60,730 nt of DNA from Brevibacillus panacihumi (GCF_003710985.1 NZ_RHHT01000048.1:1-60730); one strand, 5' to 3'. Positions 9,006 to 17,662 are shown, counted from the first letter of the stretch. Notes: generated by a model not told the origin, from the sequence alone. Made by a program: numbers and translations.

Positions 9006-10256
9006 ATGGCTATGAAAAAACAGAAAACATTGTCAATTCTAGCAGCAGCCTTTACAGTCAGTGCCCTTTTGGCGGGTTGTGCTGGCGGTGGAGGCGGCGG
9101 CACGGGTACTCAGCAATCGGGCGGTGAAACGCCAGCGCAAAATTCGGGCAGCGGCGGAGGCGGCGGAGGCGGAGCTACTGAGAAGCTGGTCATCGCAGTC
9201 GTAGGGCCGATGTCCGGACAATACTCCGATTATGGAAGCACTGCCAAGGCGGGGGCAGAGTACGCCCTGAAGGAAAAGCAGGAAGCGTTCAAACAGCTTG
9301 GATTCGACGTGCAATTGTCCTCGCAGGATGACCAGGCAGACCCGAAACAAGGGGTAGCGGTCGCGCAAATGCTGATCTCCAATCCTGACGTTATCGGTGT
9401 GGTTGGACATGCTACGACGGGTGCTTCTGTCACAGCAGCGGCGCAATACGATCAGGAGAAGCTGGTCATGGTATCGCCATCTGCGACCGGTTCCGATCTG
9501 ACGGAGCAAGGCAAGAAGATCGTGCACCGCATCTGCGCGCGCGACGACCAACAAGGCTCCAAAGCAGCCATCTATGCGAAGAATTCACTGGGAGTAAAGA
9601 ACGCATTTATCATGCATGACAAGCAAGCATATGGCCAAGGTCTGGCAGATGAAGTGAAAAAGCAGTTCGAGAAGGATGGCGTGCAAATCCTGGGCTTTGA
9701 AGGGGTAACAGCAGGGGAGAAGGATTACGGCGCGGTATTGAACCAAATCCTCGCGACCAAGCCGGAAATGATCTACTTCGGCGGATACTACTCCGATGCC
9801 GGGATCATCGTCAAGCAAGCTCGCGAAAAAGGCTTCACCGGCATCTTCATGGGTGGTGACGGCTACGACTCTGCAGACCTCGTGAAAATCGCAGGTGCTG
9901 AAAATGCCAACAACGTCGTCTTTACATCTACTGTAGGAGACGTAGGGGCAACGGAAGAGGGCAAAAAGTGGATTGCTGATTTTGAAGCGGCGACCGGAAA
10001 CAAAGTCGGTATCTTCACTTCCTTCGGTTATGATTCCATGGGCGTTATGCTGCATGGCCTGGAAGAAGCAATCAAGGCCAACGGCGGCAAAAAGCCAACG
10101 CGTGAGCAGGTTCTGGAAGCCGTACACAACATCAAGGACTACAAAGGCAAATTTGTTAATGTAACCTTTAATGAAAAAGGTGACAACGAATTCGCGTCTG
10201 TGTATGTGTATAAATATGAGAATGGCCAAAAGGTCTACATTGGCGAAGCGAAATAA
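9006..10256 (+). CDS. Branched-chain amino acid type ABC substrate-binding lipoprotein
   Basis: A 416-residue lipoprotein. The lipobox LLAGC puts the lipidated Cys at residue 25. A Gly-rich linker follows, then a LivK/AmiC-like periplasmic-binding fold (VIAVVGPMSGQYSDYG, GVVGHATTGASVTAA, VSPSATGSDLT, then IYFGGYYSDAGIIVKQA). These proteins bind branched-chain amino acids or related ligands for Liv-type importers at the outer membrane face of Gram-positives. No permease or ATPase gene is adjacent, so it is an orphan receptor whose transporter must be encoded elsewhere. The start is ATG after GGGGGAAGA; a second Met lies two codons on. Confidence 0.9.
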   Translation: MAMKKQKTLSILAAAFTVSALLAGCAGGGGGGTGTQQSGGETPAQNSGSGGGGGGGATEKLVIAVVGPMSGQYSDYGSTAKAGAEYALKEKQEAFKQLGFDVQLSSQDDQADPKQGVAVAQMLISNPDVIGVVGHATTGASVTAAAQYDQEKLVMVSPSATGSDLTEQGKKIVHRICARDDQQGSKAAIYAKNSLGVKNAFIMHDKQAYGQGLADEVKKQFEKDGVQILGFEGVTAGEKDYGAVLNQILATKPEMIYFGGYYSDAGIIVKQAREKGFTGIFMGGDGYDSADLVKIAGAENANNVVFTSTVGDVGATEEGKKWIADFEAATGNKVGIFTSFGYDSMGVMLHGLEEAIKANGGKKPTREQVLEAVHNIKDYKGKFVNVTFNEKGDNEFASVYVYKYENGQKVYIGEAK

Positions 10257-10275
10257 GCAGTAGCAAATGAAATAG

Positions 10276-10308
10276 CAAAACCCTGGGGATGAATGCTCCA
10301 GGGTTTTG
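10276..10308. terminator. Bidirectional terminator
   Basis: Perfect arms CAAAACCCTGG and CCAGGGTTTTG lie between the binding-protein gene and the convergent small gene on the minus strand, so it can serve both. Confidence 0.8.
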
Positions 10309-10331
10309 TCTTGGATCGCATGGAAGGAAAG

Positions 10332-10466
10332 TCAGATGCCTTGCTTGCTGGGAAGTCTTTTTTCTGGATGACCGTAGCCCTGGTGTTTTCTGCTGCGCAT
10401 GTTTTTCACCTGGGCTTCATGAATTTTGGCGATAAACTCGCTTGTGCTCATTTTGGTAAAATCCAT
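10332..10466 (-). CDS. DUF4023-like small protein
   Basis: A 44-residue protein, too short for most gene finders. GGAGG lies six bases upstream of the ATG. The sequence begins MDFTKMSTSEFIAKIHEAQ, continues with a basic His/Gln-rich stretch and ends KRLPSKQGI. The F-x-x-K-x-H-E start and LP-x-KQ end recall the DUF4023 family of very small Bacillales proteins of unknown function. Family assignment is from memory of the motifs. Confidence 0.6.
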   Translation of the reverse strand: MDFTKMSTSEFIAKIHEAQVKNMRSRKHQGYGHPEKRLPSKQGI

Positions 10467-10582
10467 TGTGCACCTCCAAAGGAATCGGCATATGGAGAGT
10501 AGGATGCCCCATTATGGCGAATGGCAGTCAACATTTCACTATTTTGGAATAACCCTTTTGGCCGGAAAGTTTCGAAATCAGC

Positions 10583-10588
10583 TATAAT
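10583..10588 (+). promoter_or_regulatory. Likely -10 box of the small membrane protein gene
   Basis: A perfect TATAAT stands 35 bases before the ATG at 10624. No good -35 is present at 17 bases; TTGGCC lies 19 bases upstream. Confidence 0.45.
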
Positions 10589-10623
10589 GGGGGAAGCAAG
10601 GTAGAACGAAAATGGAGGTTGTA

Positions 10624-10776
10624 ATGATGACACCCGGATTTATTGCCGCATTGGTCATTGTATGCCTATTGATCATATGGGTCAGCATTTGGGTTACGAA
10701 CAAAGCGTACAGCCGCAAGCCAGACACCATTGATCCCGTCAAACCGCTCCAAACCAAAAATGATGTAGAGTCATAA
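10624..10776 (+). CDS. Small single-pass membrane protein (YtzI-like)
   Basis: A 50-residue protein. Residues 5-24 form one hydrophobic helix and the remainder is polar, with TNKAYSRKPDTIDPVKP after the membrane. This arrangement resembles YtzI of Bacillus, a tiny membrane protein of unknown role. GGAGG lies five bases before the ATG (a second ATG follows at once) and a terminator stands just after the stop, supporting a real gene. Confidence 0.6.
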   Translation: MMTPGFIAALVIVCLLIIWVSIWVTNKAYSRKPDTIDPVKPLQTKNDVES

Positions 10777-10778
10777 CG

Positions 10779-10827
10779 AAACCTGCCAAGAGCCGAAAAG
10801 TGGCTCCAAGCAGGTTTTGCTTGTTTT
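10779..10827. terminator. Terminator between the small membrane protein gene and tetR
   Basis: Outer arms ACCTGC/GCAGGT and inner arms GAGCC/GGCTC form a long stem followed by TTTTG and later TTTTT. It lies between convergent genes. Confidence 0.7.
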
Positions 10828-10840
10828 TGCACCTGTCTTT

Positions 10841-11419
10841 TTATTGCAGATGGGAGCGCATGGAGCTGGTCAATTGAAAGGTGAGGCGGCCCATCTCTTC
10901 CGGCGATTGTGCGAAGCTGTTCAGCGTCCATTCGATCAGCAGGACGTGGAGAGTAGAAGAGAAGGTACGCTGGGCGTAGTAGTGCAGACTGCTCCGCTGC
11001 TGCTTCTCGTCAGCTGGGAGGTGCACATGGAACAACGCCTGGATAAAATGATCCAGGCTGCGAAAGATGATCTGCCTGATTTTCCGGTCATAGTTGCAGA
11101 TGTTCGCCACCAGTGACGCAGGGGTCTGATCCTGCCAGGTACGGAATAGCGAGACGAACATCTTTTCACTGAGAATGTCTTGATCGTCCCAATGGCTCTG
11201 AAATTGAGCGAATTGCTTGCTGAGAAAATCAAACAGAATGTCATCCTTATCCGGATAGTTGCGGTAAAACGTCTGTCTGGCGAGACCGGCACGGCGAGCG
11301 ATATCGGTAATGGAAATATCGGAGTACACCTGATGTTCCATCAGTTGCAAGAGGGCGAGGATAATCCATTCTTTTGATTGCCTCGATCGGGTACCTGCAT
11401 TCACTGTCAAACGTGACAC
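10841..11419 (-). CDS. TetR/AcrR-family transcriptional regulator
   Basis: A 192-residue repressor-type protein. The N-terminal helix-turn-helix is clear (SITDIARRAGLARQTFYRNYPDKDDIL, about residues 36-62), and the C-terminal part is the ligand and dimer domain. The start is uncertain: GTG at 11419 is very close to AAGGA, and TTG at 11410 is also possible. It is divergent from a siderophore-binding lipoprotein gene, and the gap holds a perfect 16-bp palindrome at 11490-11505 that is probably its operator. The ligand is unknown; control of the neighbouring uptake gene is plausible. Confidence 0.88.
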   Translation of the reverse strand: MSRLTVNAGTRSRQSKEWIILALLQLMEHQVYSDISITDIARRAGLARQTFYRNYPDKDDILFDFLSKQFAQFQSHWDDQDILSEKMFVSLFRTWQDQTPASLVANICNYDRKIRQIIFRSLDHFIQALFHVHLPADEKQQRSSLHYYAQRTFSSTLHVLLIEWTLNSFAQSPEEMGRLTFQLTSSMRSHLQ

Positions 11420-11489
11420 ATCCTTGGTTTTGTCTATTTTGGCTGCAAATAAAGGGAAAGGAATTGAAAAGAGGCAAAAAAAGGTTTAG

Positions 11490-11505
11490 TGTTACAATTG
11501 TAACA
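11490..11505. promoter_or_regulatory. Perfect palindrome, probable TetR operator
   Basis: TGTTACAA followed by TTGTAACA is a perfect 16-bp inverted repeat in the divergent gap between the TetR gene and the binding-protein gene. Size and symmetry fit TetR-family operators. Confidence 0.6.
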
Positions 11506-11554
11506 TTTGAGTTGACCCATGCGCACGGGCCTATTTTTTTAACATTTTTTAAAT

Positions 11555-11576
11555 GATAATGATACTCATTGTTATC
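11555..11576 (+). promoter_or_regulatory. Fur box upstream of binding protein 1
   Basis: GATAATGATACTCATTGTT matches the Fur consensus GATAATGATAATCATTATC at 16 of 19 positions. It lies 29 bases upstream of the start codon. Confidence 0.75.
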
Positions 11577-11604
11577 TAGAACGCTATTTGGAGGAGAGAA
11601 CCTA

Positions 11605-12609
11605 ATGATACGTAAGGGGAAAATATGGATGTCACTCGCTCTGATCATGACATTATTGGCAACTGGCTGCGGAGGCGCTTCGCAACCTTCAGCCCAACAG
11701 CCACAAACTGCGTCGCAAAACAATCCGGCTGAAAGCCCTGCGCAGTCGACTAAAGAGGAAGCACGAACTGTCACACACGCGATGGGTGAAACCGTCATTC
11801 CAGGAACGCCGCAGCGAATCGTCGTCTTGACTACTCAGGGAACGGAAAGCTTGCTCGCGCTCGGCATCAAGCCGGTGGGAGCCGTCAAATCGTGGATTGG
11901 CGATCCGTGGTTTGACCACATCAAGGACCAGATGGACGGGGTAGAAGTGATTGGAGACGAGGTCCAGCCCAACGTCGAATTGATCGCGAGTCTGAAGCCG
12001 GATCTGATCCTGGGTACGAAGGTTCGCCAAGAGAAAATTTACAGCCAGCTCTCCGCGATTGCGCCGACGGTGTTCACCGAAAATCTGGGCGACAGCATGA
12101 TCGATAATTTTACCTTGTATGCAAAAGCGTTGAATCGTGAGGAAGACGGCAAAAAGGTGCTCGAGGAATTTGAGAAAACCATCGCAGAAGCCAAAAACAA
12201 ATTGGGCGACAAAACCAATCTCGAAATCTCTCTGGCTCGTTTTCAGGCAGGAAAAGTAAGAGTGTATTACAAAAATAACTTCGCAGGGGTCATCCTGGAC
12301 ATGATGGGCTTTGCGAGACCTGAAGCGCAGAACAAAGATGAATTCACCAAGGATCTCGCCAAGGAACAAATGGCTGAGCTGGATGGCGATATCTTCTTCT
12401 ACTTCGCTTCTGATCGGGAAGGGGACAACGGAGCAACGAAGACCGCCCAGGAATGGTTGGACGATCCGCTCGCTCAAAATTTGAAGGTGAAGAAGAATGG
12501 ACATGTCTACCAGGTAAACGAAGCGATCTGGAACTCCGCAGGGGGAATCATCGCTGCTGAATTGCTGGTCAAGGACATCGAGAAGATTGTGTCCGAAGTC
12601 CAGCCGTAA
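11605..12609 (+). CDS. Iron-siderophore ABC substrate-binding lipoprotein 1
   Basis: A 334-residue lipoprotein with lipobox LATGC (Cys22) and a polar Gln/Ser/Ala linker. The FecB/FhuD-type fold starts at VTHAMGETVIPGTPQRIVVL, followed by GTESLLALGIKPVGAVKSW and SAIAPTVF. It captures ferric siderophores at the membrane surface. It is paralogous to the proteins at 12951-13940 and 30489-31508, with nearly identical signature segments. A Fur box in front suggests iron repression. The ATG at 11605 follows GGAGGAGA. The siderophore cannot be named. Confidence 0.93.
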   Translation: MIRKGKIWMSLALIMTLLATGCGGASQPSAQQPQTASQNNPAESPAQSTKEEARTVTHAMGETVIPGTPQRIVVLTTQGTESLLALGIKPVGAVKSWIGDPWFDHIKDQMDGVEVIGDEVQPNVELIASLKPDLILGTKVRQEKIYSQLSAIAPTVFTENLGDSMIDNFTLYAKALNREEDGKKVLEEFEKTIAEAKNKLGDKTNLEISLARFQAGKVRVYYKNNFAGVILDMMGFARPEAQNKDEFTKDLAKEQMAELDGDIFFYFASDREGDNGATKTAQEWLDDPLAQNLKVKKNGHVYQVNEAIWNSAGGIIAAELLVKDIEKIVSEVQP

Positions 12610-12671
12610 GCTATGATCAGCAGGAGGTCCTCAATCTGCGGATTGGGGACTGTTCCCATCCGAGGCTGCAA

Positions 12672-12715
12672 GAAACAAAAAGAAGCGATCCCCCGCTTCG
12701 CAAGAGATCGCTTCT
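12672..12715 (-). terminator. Terminator of tRNA-Arg
   Basis: Arms AGAAGCGATC and GATCGCTTCT are followed on the minus strand by TTTTTGTTT. A separate hairpin without T-run (GTCCTCAATC/GGATTGGGGAC, 12627-12650) lies between this and the upstream lipoprotein gene. Confidence 0.75.
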
Positions 12716-12731
12716 ATTACGTGTATGATGA

Positions 12732-12806
12732 TGGTACGCCTGAAGGGAATCGAACCCCCGCACATGGTTCCGGAGACCATTGCTCTATCCACTGAGCTAC
12801 AGGCGT
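12732..12806 (-). tRNA. tRNA-Arg (CCG)
   Basis: A 75-nt cloverleaf on the minus strand: acceptor ACGCCTG/CAGGCGT, D-arm TAGCTCAGTGGATAGAGC, anticodon loop CTCCGGA (anticodon CCG), T-loop GGTTCGATTC and encoded CCA. It stands alone between two siderophore-binding protein genes. Confidence 0.96.
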
Positions 12807-12906
12807 AGAATAATGATGCCTTTCCATTATAAAACATTAACCAAAGAGATGCAATGGATAAAGCTGGTCTGAGCGTATTTTTTTCATGTGTGTGAACTTT
12901 ATTGCA

Positions 12907-12937
12907 GGAAAGGGGCATTCTCACGAAGAGAATGCCC
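12907..12937 (-). terminator. Terminator of binding protein 2
   Basis: Arms GGGCATTCTC and GAGAATGCCC lie 14 bases after the stop codon; the tract after the stem on the minus strand is CCTTTCC, so T-richness is weak. Confidence 0.6.
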
Positions 12938-12950
12938 GGCAAATTCCTTC

Positions 12951-13940
12951 CTATTTGTCGAAGTGCTTCACGATATCGTCCAACAGCATGTTGGCTGCGA
13001 AGATCCCGCCGCTCGTGTTCCAGATCACCTCGTTTACTTGGAACACCTGATTATTCTTTACGACATTGAGGTTTTTCCAAAGCGGGTCATTGACCCATTC
13101 TTCTTTATAGGCAGCAGCATCTTTGTCCTCGTAATCAGATACCCAGTAGAACAGCACGTCACCATCGGCCAATGTCATTTGTTCCTTGGTGATCACTTGC
13201 ATGAATTCATCCTTATCCTGTGCCGCAGGACGGGCGAAGCCCAGTTGATTGAACAGGACACCTGCGAACGTATCTTTCATATACAGGCGGACTTTTCCAT
13301 TCAGAAAACGGACGAGCGAGACCTGGGTTTTTGTCTTGTCTCCCAGCTTAGCTTTGGCCTCTTCTACCCGTTTGTCGAAATCAGCCATGATCGCTTCACC
13401 TTCTGCTGCCTTGTTTACCGCTTGGGCGTACAGCTTGAAGTTGGTCTTCCAGTTGCCGGACAACTCGTCGGAAAAGACGGTTGGAGCGATTGCGGACAGC
13501 TGGCTGTAGACTTTTTCCTGACGAATTTTGTTCCCGATGATCAGATCGGGCTTCAGGCTGGCGATCAGCTCCAGGTTCGGCTGTGTTTCCTCACCCAACA
13601 CCGCGACGTCCTGCATTTTGTCTTGGATGTGGGCATACCAGGGTTCTCCTTGCCAGGACTTCACAGCTCCGACAGGCTTGATGCCGAGAGCAAGAAGGGC
13701 TTCGGTTCCTTCATTGGTGAGAATGACGACCCGATTGGGCGTACCTGTGATCTTGGTTTCACCCATGGCATGTTGAATGACGCGCACGTCCCCCGAATTT
13801 TCTGGTGCCGGCGCTTCTGTTCCGGAGGACGCAGTTGCCGCCGGTTGGTGGTTGGAAGCAGCTTGATTGCCGCTGCCGCAACCGCTGACGAACAGGAGCA
13901 GCGATAAACCGATCAGGCCGAAGATGCGAAATGCTTTCAT
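12951..13940 (-). CDS. Iron-siderophore ABC substrate-binding lipoprotein 2
   Basis: A 329-residue lipoprotein with lipobox VSGC (Cys21) and Ala/Thr/Ser-rich linker, then the FecB-type domain with QHAMGETKITGTPNRVVILT and ALGIKPVGAVKSWQGEPW. It is closest in these segments to binding protein 1, pointing to local duplication with inversion around tRNA-Arg. It is divergent from the permease pair at 14113-16156, with two Fur boxes in the gap, so it is probably their cognate receptor. Confidence 0.93.
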   Translation of the reverse strand: MKAFRIFGLIGLSLLLFVSGCGSGNQAASNHQPAATASSGTEAPAPENSGDVRVIQHAMGETKITGTPNRVVILTNEGTEALLALGIKPVGAVKSWQGEPWYAHIQDKMQDVAVLGEETQPNLELIASLKPDLIIGNKIRQEKVYSQLSAIAPTVFSDELSGNWKTNFKLYAQAVNKAAEGEAIMADFDKRVEEAKAKLGDKTKTQVSLVRFLNGKVRLYMKDTFAGVLFNQLGFARPAAQDKDEFMQVITKEQMTLADGDVLFYWVSDYEDKDAAAYKEEWVNDPLWKNLNVVKNNQVFQVNEVIWNTSGGIFAANMLLDDIVKHFDK

Positions 13941-13963
13941 GAAAAAATCACCCCAAAATCATT

Positions 13964-13982
13964 GAAATTAATTATCATTATC
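13964..13982 (-). promoter_or_regulatory. Fur box for binding protein 2
   Basis: On the minus strand GATAATGATAATTAATTTC matches the Fur consensus at 16 of 19 positions, 24 bases upstream of the start codon. Confidence 0.7.
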
Positions 13983-14030
13983 ACAAGACTAACTGTATAA
14001 TTCAGGAAGAGGCTCTGTCAATCATTTTTT

Positions 14031-14049
14031 GATAACAATAATCATTATC
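14031..14049 (+). promoter_or_regulatory. Fur box for the first permease pair
   Basis: GATAACAATAATCATTATC matches the 19-bp Fur consensus at 17 positions. It stands 63 bases upstream of the first permease gene. Confidence 0.75.
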
Positions 14050-14112
14050 ATTGACGGGTAGATTAGGTGTACGTACAATACAGGTAATGTGTTGAGGAAA
14101 GAAGGGAATAGC

Positions 14113-15123
14113 GTGGCATCCATCTTGTCCACTCGGTTTCAAAAGACTGCGGTCCTCATCGCCGGCATGGTGATCCTGCTCGTGGCGATGGGAGCGAGCA
14201 TTCTGTATGGTTTGCAGAATTTTCCCATATCGACAGCGATTCAGGCTTATACCGGCTTTGACGGCAGCAATGAGCATCTCATCATCCAGCATACAAGGTT
14301 TCCCCGGGCGATTACGGCGGCCTTTGTCGGAGGGAGTCTGGCAGTAGCCGGGGCCTTGTTGCAAGCATTGACGCGCAACCCGCTCGCTTCTCCCTCCATC
14401 TTTGGAATCAACTCGGGAGCGGCGCTGCTGATCGTGCTTGCGCTCTATCTGTTTGGTTCCATCTTTTCATTTCGCGAGCTGATGTGGGTAGGCTTTATCG
14501 GAGCAGGATTGACGGCTCTGTTCGTTTACCTTCTGGGTTCAGCAGGGCGAGGAGGCATGTCTCCGGTAAAAGTAACCTTGGCCGGGGCAGCGGTGGCTGC
14601 ATTCGCTTCGTCGCTTACGTCGCTCTTGATGCTGATCGACAATGTAACGCTTGATGAAGCCCTGTATTGGCTGGTCGGCTCGGTATCGGGAAGAGATCTG
14701 CGCCATGCGCTCATGATTCTTCCGTACCTGGTCGGCGGATGGCTGCTGGCAGTTCTGCTGGCCAAATCCCTCAACATCATGTCGCTAGGAGATGATGTGG
14801 CCAAAAGCCTGGGACAGAAAACCGTATGGGTAAAATCCGCAGTCGTCATCGTTGTCGTCCTGCTGGCTGGCGGCTCGGTTGCCCTGACAGGTCCGATCGG
14901 CTTCGTGGGCATTATGATTCCGCATATTTGCCGGTATCTGATCGGGATTGATCACCGTTGGCTGATTCCTTATTGCATCGTGTTTGGCGCGATTTTTCTG
15001 GTGTTGGCGGATTTGATATCCCGTTTTCTGCTGATGCCGGAAGAGGTGCCGGTTGGAGTGGCGACAGCTGTGGTCGGGGTGCCGTTCGTCATAGCCATTG
15101 TCAGGAGGAGGGCGTATGAATAA
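14113..15123 (+). CDS. FecCD-family iron-siderophore permease
   Basis: A 336-residue integral membrane protein with about ten hydrophobic helices. It carries the FecCD hallmarks: TRFPRAITAAFVGGSLAVAG, LLQALTRNPLASP and GPIGFVGIMIPHICRYLIG. It forms the translocation path with the next gene product. I chose the GTG at 14113 behind GAAGGGA; the upstream GTG at 14089 has no site. The coding region overlaps the next gene by eight bases. Confidence 0.93.
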   Translation: MASILSTRFQKTAVLIAGMVILLVAMGASILYGLQNFPISTAIQAYTGFDGSNEHLIIQHTRFPRAITAAFVGGSLAVAGALLQALTRNPLASPSIFGINSGAALLIVLALYLFGSIFSFRELMWVGFIGAGLTALFVYLLGSAGRGGMSPVKVTLAGAAVAAFASSLTSLLMLIDNVTLDEALYWLVGSVSGRDLRHALMILPYLVGGWLLAVLLAKSLNIMSLGDDVAKSLGQKTVWVKSAVVIVVVLLAGGSVALTGPIGFVGIMIPHICRYLIGIDHRWLIPYCIVFGAIFLVLADLISRFLLMPEEVPVGVATAVVGVPFVIAIVRRRAYE

Positions 15124-16156
15124 ATTTATCGTCTTGCGCAGTCAACGGCCGCTGTATTCGTATCAAGTAAACAGGCGCTGCCTGCTGATTCTGAGCCTGC
15201 TGTTCGTTTTGTTGGCGGGGGTCAGCATCGTCAGCATCGGACTGGGCAGCATTCAGATCCCTGTCGTGGAGGTTTTGCAAAGTCTGGTCGGGCTGGGCGA
15301 AAATACGCATCAACTGGTGGTGCTGGAGCTGAGGCTGCCGCGCATTGCGGTGGCAGTCCTGGTGGGGGCATCGCTGGCTGTATCGGGTGCGATTCTGCAG
15401 GCTTTGATTCGAAATCCGTTGGCATCCCCGGATCTGATCGGCACCACGAATGGAGCAGCGGCTGCCGCAGTAGCCTATATTGCTTATTCCAACGGGGCCC
15501 ACAGCATTCATTGGCTGCCATTTGTAGCGTTGGTCGGCGGGCTTTTCGCTGCATTCCTCACCTATATGGCATCCTGGAAGCGGGGGCTGTCTCCGTTTCG
15601 CTTTGCGCTGATCGGCGTCTCGATCTCGACAGCAATGGCAGCCCTCACGATCTTCTTCCTGATCTCCGGACCGCTGTATATGGCCGCTCAGGCGATGAGC
15701 TGGATGTCGGGCACGGTGTATGGAAGCTCGTGGGATCATGTGTTCACTTTGCTTCCCTGGACTATCGTATTTGTCCTGATCGCGCTCATGAACGCCAGAA
15801 CATTGAATGCACAGGAGCTGGGTGACGATATAGCACACGGGGTAGGCGTATCAGTCGAGCGCAAGCGTCTGCTCATGATTGCTGTGAGTGTAGCTCTGGC
15901 TGCTGCAGCGGTCGGGATTGGCGGCGGAATCGGCTTTGTCGGGCTGATGGCTCCGCATATGGCGCGAAAGCTGGTCGGCTCGTCCTTTGGCAGCTTGCTG
16001 CCCGCGTCAGCGTGCTTGGGAGCCTTGTTTGTTTTGATCGCCGATTTGGCGGCCAGGACGCTGTTTCTTCCTCTCGATGTCCCCGCAGGCGTCTTTACCG
16101 CAGCGGTTGGGGCTCCGTTTTTTCTGTTTCTTTTATACAAAAATCGACAAGCCTGA
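15116..16156 (+). CDS. FecCD-family iron-siderophore permease, second subunit
   Basis: A 346-residue integral membrane protein, same family as the preceding gene: [37 protein letters not shown] and GGIGFVGLMAPHMARKLVG are visible. AGGAGGAGG lies inside the 3' end of the upstream gene, and the overlap implies translational coupling. No ATPase gene follows, so the pair needs an ATPase encoded elsewhere; the FecE-type gene at 27377-28216 is the obvious candidate. Confidence 0.93.
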   Translation: MNKFIVLRSQRPLYSYQVNRRCLLILSLLFVLLAGVSIVSIGLGSIQIPVVEVLQSLVGLGENTHQLVVLELRLPRIAVAVLVGASLAVSGAILQALIRNPLASPDLIGTTNGAAAAAVAYIAYSNGAHSIHWLPFVALVGGLFAAFLTYMASWKRGLSPFRFALIGVSISTAMAALTIFFLISGPLYMAAQAMSWMSGTVYGSSWDHVFTLLPWTIVFVLIALMNARTLNAQELGDDIAHGVGVSVERKRLLMIAVSVALAAAAVGIGGGIGFVGLMAPHMARKLVGSSFGSLLPASACLGALFVLIADLAARTLFLPLDVPAGVFTAAVGAPFFLFLLYKNRQA

Positions 16157-16203
16157 GCCTTCCCTGAATGAAAGTCCGCTCCCCGCTGACGAATAATCAA
16201 CTT

Positions 16204-16220
16204 TTGGCAGGAAAATTGCA
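16204..16220 (+). promoter_or_regulatory. Candidate sigma-54 (-24/-12) promoter of rpoN
   Basis: TTGGCAGGAAAATTGCA fits the sigma-54 consensus TTGGCACNNNNNTTGCA: GG and GC have exactly ten bases between them and only the base after TTGGCA differs. It lies 63 bases upstream of the rpoN start. A TATAAT at 16233-16238, without a good -35, may be an alternative sigma-A -10 box. Confidence 0.5.
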
Positions 16221-16282
16221 AGAGAGAACGAATATAATGGGATCAGGAGTACAGTCAGAAGCAGTGGGGGGAGGGCAGCTTC

Positions 16283-17659
16283 ATGAACATGGGAATGGGG
16301 TTATATCAAGAGCAGACGCTCAGACTGGTCATGACACCGGAACTGCGTCAAGCGATTACGATCTTGCAATATTCCACGATTGATTTAATCTCTTACTTGC
16401 ATGAACAAGCGATAGAAAATCCCGTGATTGAACTGCAGGAAGCGGCTGGGGAGACAGCTTCGACCCGAGTGGAAAAGCCGACTCACGAATTGGACTGGAA
16501 AGAGATCGTAGGCAATCGAGCCACAGGCGATTTTTCGCCGATGAAAAATGACAGCACTTACAATCCGCTGGATCACGTCTCGCAGGGCTCTTTGACGCTC
16601 TATCAGCACCTGGAGACGCAACTCGGCTATGTAAAAGGGTTCACGCCCGGGCAAAAGGAAATCGCCCTGTTTTTGATCGGCAATCTGGACGAAAAGGGCT
16701 ATCTGGAGGTAAGCACAGAGGAAGCAGCGGCTGCCCTTCAGGCAGATTTGCAGGAGGTCGAGGACGTTCTGTCCATCCTGCAGCATTTCGATCCGGTGGG
16801 AGTGGCGGCACGCAATCTGGAGGAATGCCTCCTGCTGCAGCTGGAGCATCTGGCGCTGGATGACGAAAAGATTGTTCAGGTGGTGCGCCATCATCTTCAG
16901 GATCTGGCGGACAATCGCTATCAGCGGATCGCGGACAAAGTAGGCTGTACGGTCCTGGACGTGCAGGCGATGGCCGATCTCGTGCGCACGCTGAATCCGC
17001 GTCCAGGAGCAGCCTTTTCATCTACGGATACCCGATATGTGATCCCGGATGTCTCCGTCGAAAAGGTAGGGAGCGAGTATGTCGTCCTCGTCAACGACGT
17101 CGCCACACCGCGTTTGAAAATTAGCCCTTTTTACGAAAAAATGCTGAATCAGCAAAAAAGCCAGGAGGAAGCGAAGCAGTTCATCCACGACAAGCTGAAC
17201 GCCGCGATGTGGCTGGCAAAAAGCCTGGAGCAACGGCGCTTGACCTTGCTGCGGGTCACACAGGCCATCGTCGAGCTGCAGCTGGACTTTTTCGAGCGGG
17301 GGATTCACTACCTCAAGCCGATGACGCAAAAGGAGATCGCAGAGAAGGTCGGCCTGCACGAATCGACGATCAGCCGCGCGACGAGCAATAAATACGTTCA
17401 GACGCCGCGGGGCATCTTTGAATTGAAGTACTTTTTCACCTCTGCGCTGGCTACGGCGAGCGGGGAGTCTGCCTCCTCGGAGAGTGTCAAACGCCGAATC
17501 AAGGCGCTGATCGAGCAAGAGGACCGGAAAGCGCCGCTGTCTGATCAAAAGCTGTCGGAAATGCTGCTTGCGGAAGGAATCGAGATCTCGCGCCGGACGG
17601 TAGCCAAGTATCGGGAGGAAATGCTCATCCCTTCCTCAGCCAAACGAAAGAGGTTTTAA
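16283..17659 (+). CDS. rpoN: RNA polymerase sigma-54 factor (RpoN/SigL)
   Basis: A 458-residue sigma factor. The Gln- and Leu-containing activator-interacting region is at the N-terminus (residues 8-45, RLVMTPELRQAITILQYST). A core-binding region follows, then an HTH around 345-385 (MTQKEIAEKVGLHESTISRA), and the RpoN box RRTVAKYR at 437-444, which reads the -24 element. It works only with an enhancer-binding ATPase; none is encoded in this window. GGGGAGGG precedes the ATG. It is three bases upstream of the glutaredoxin-like gene. Confidence 0.97.
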   Translation: MNMGMGLYQEQTLRLVMTPELRQAITILQYSTIDLISYLHEQAIENPVIELQEAAGETASTRVEKPTHELDWKEIVGNRATGDFSPMKNDSTYNPLDHVSQGSLTLYQHLETQLGYVKGFTPGQKEIALFLIGNLDEKGYLEVSTEEAAAALQADLQEVEDVLSILQHFDPVGVAARNLEECLLLQLEHLALDDEKIVQVVRHHLQDLADNRYQRIADKVGCTVLDVQAMADLVRTLNPRPGAAFSSTDTRYVIPDVSVEKVGSEYVVLVNDVATPRLKISPFYEKMLNQQKSQEEAKQFIHDKLNAAMWLAKSLEQRRLTLLRVTQAIVELQLDFFERGIHYLKPMTQKEIAEKVGLHESTISRATSNKYVQTPRGIFELKYFFTSALATASGESASSESVKRRIKALIEQEDRKAPLSDQKLSEMLLAEGIEISRRTVAKYREEMLIPSSAKRKRF

Positions 17660-17662
17660 ACG

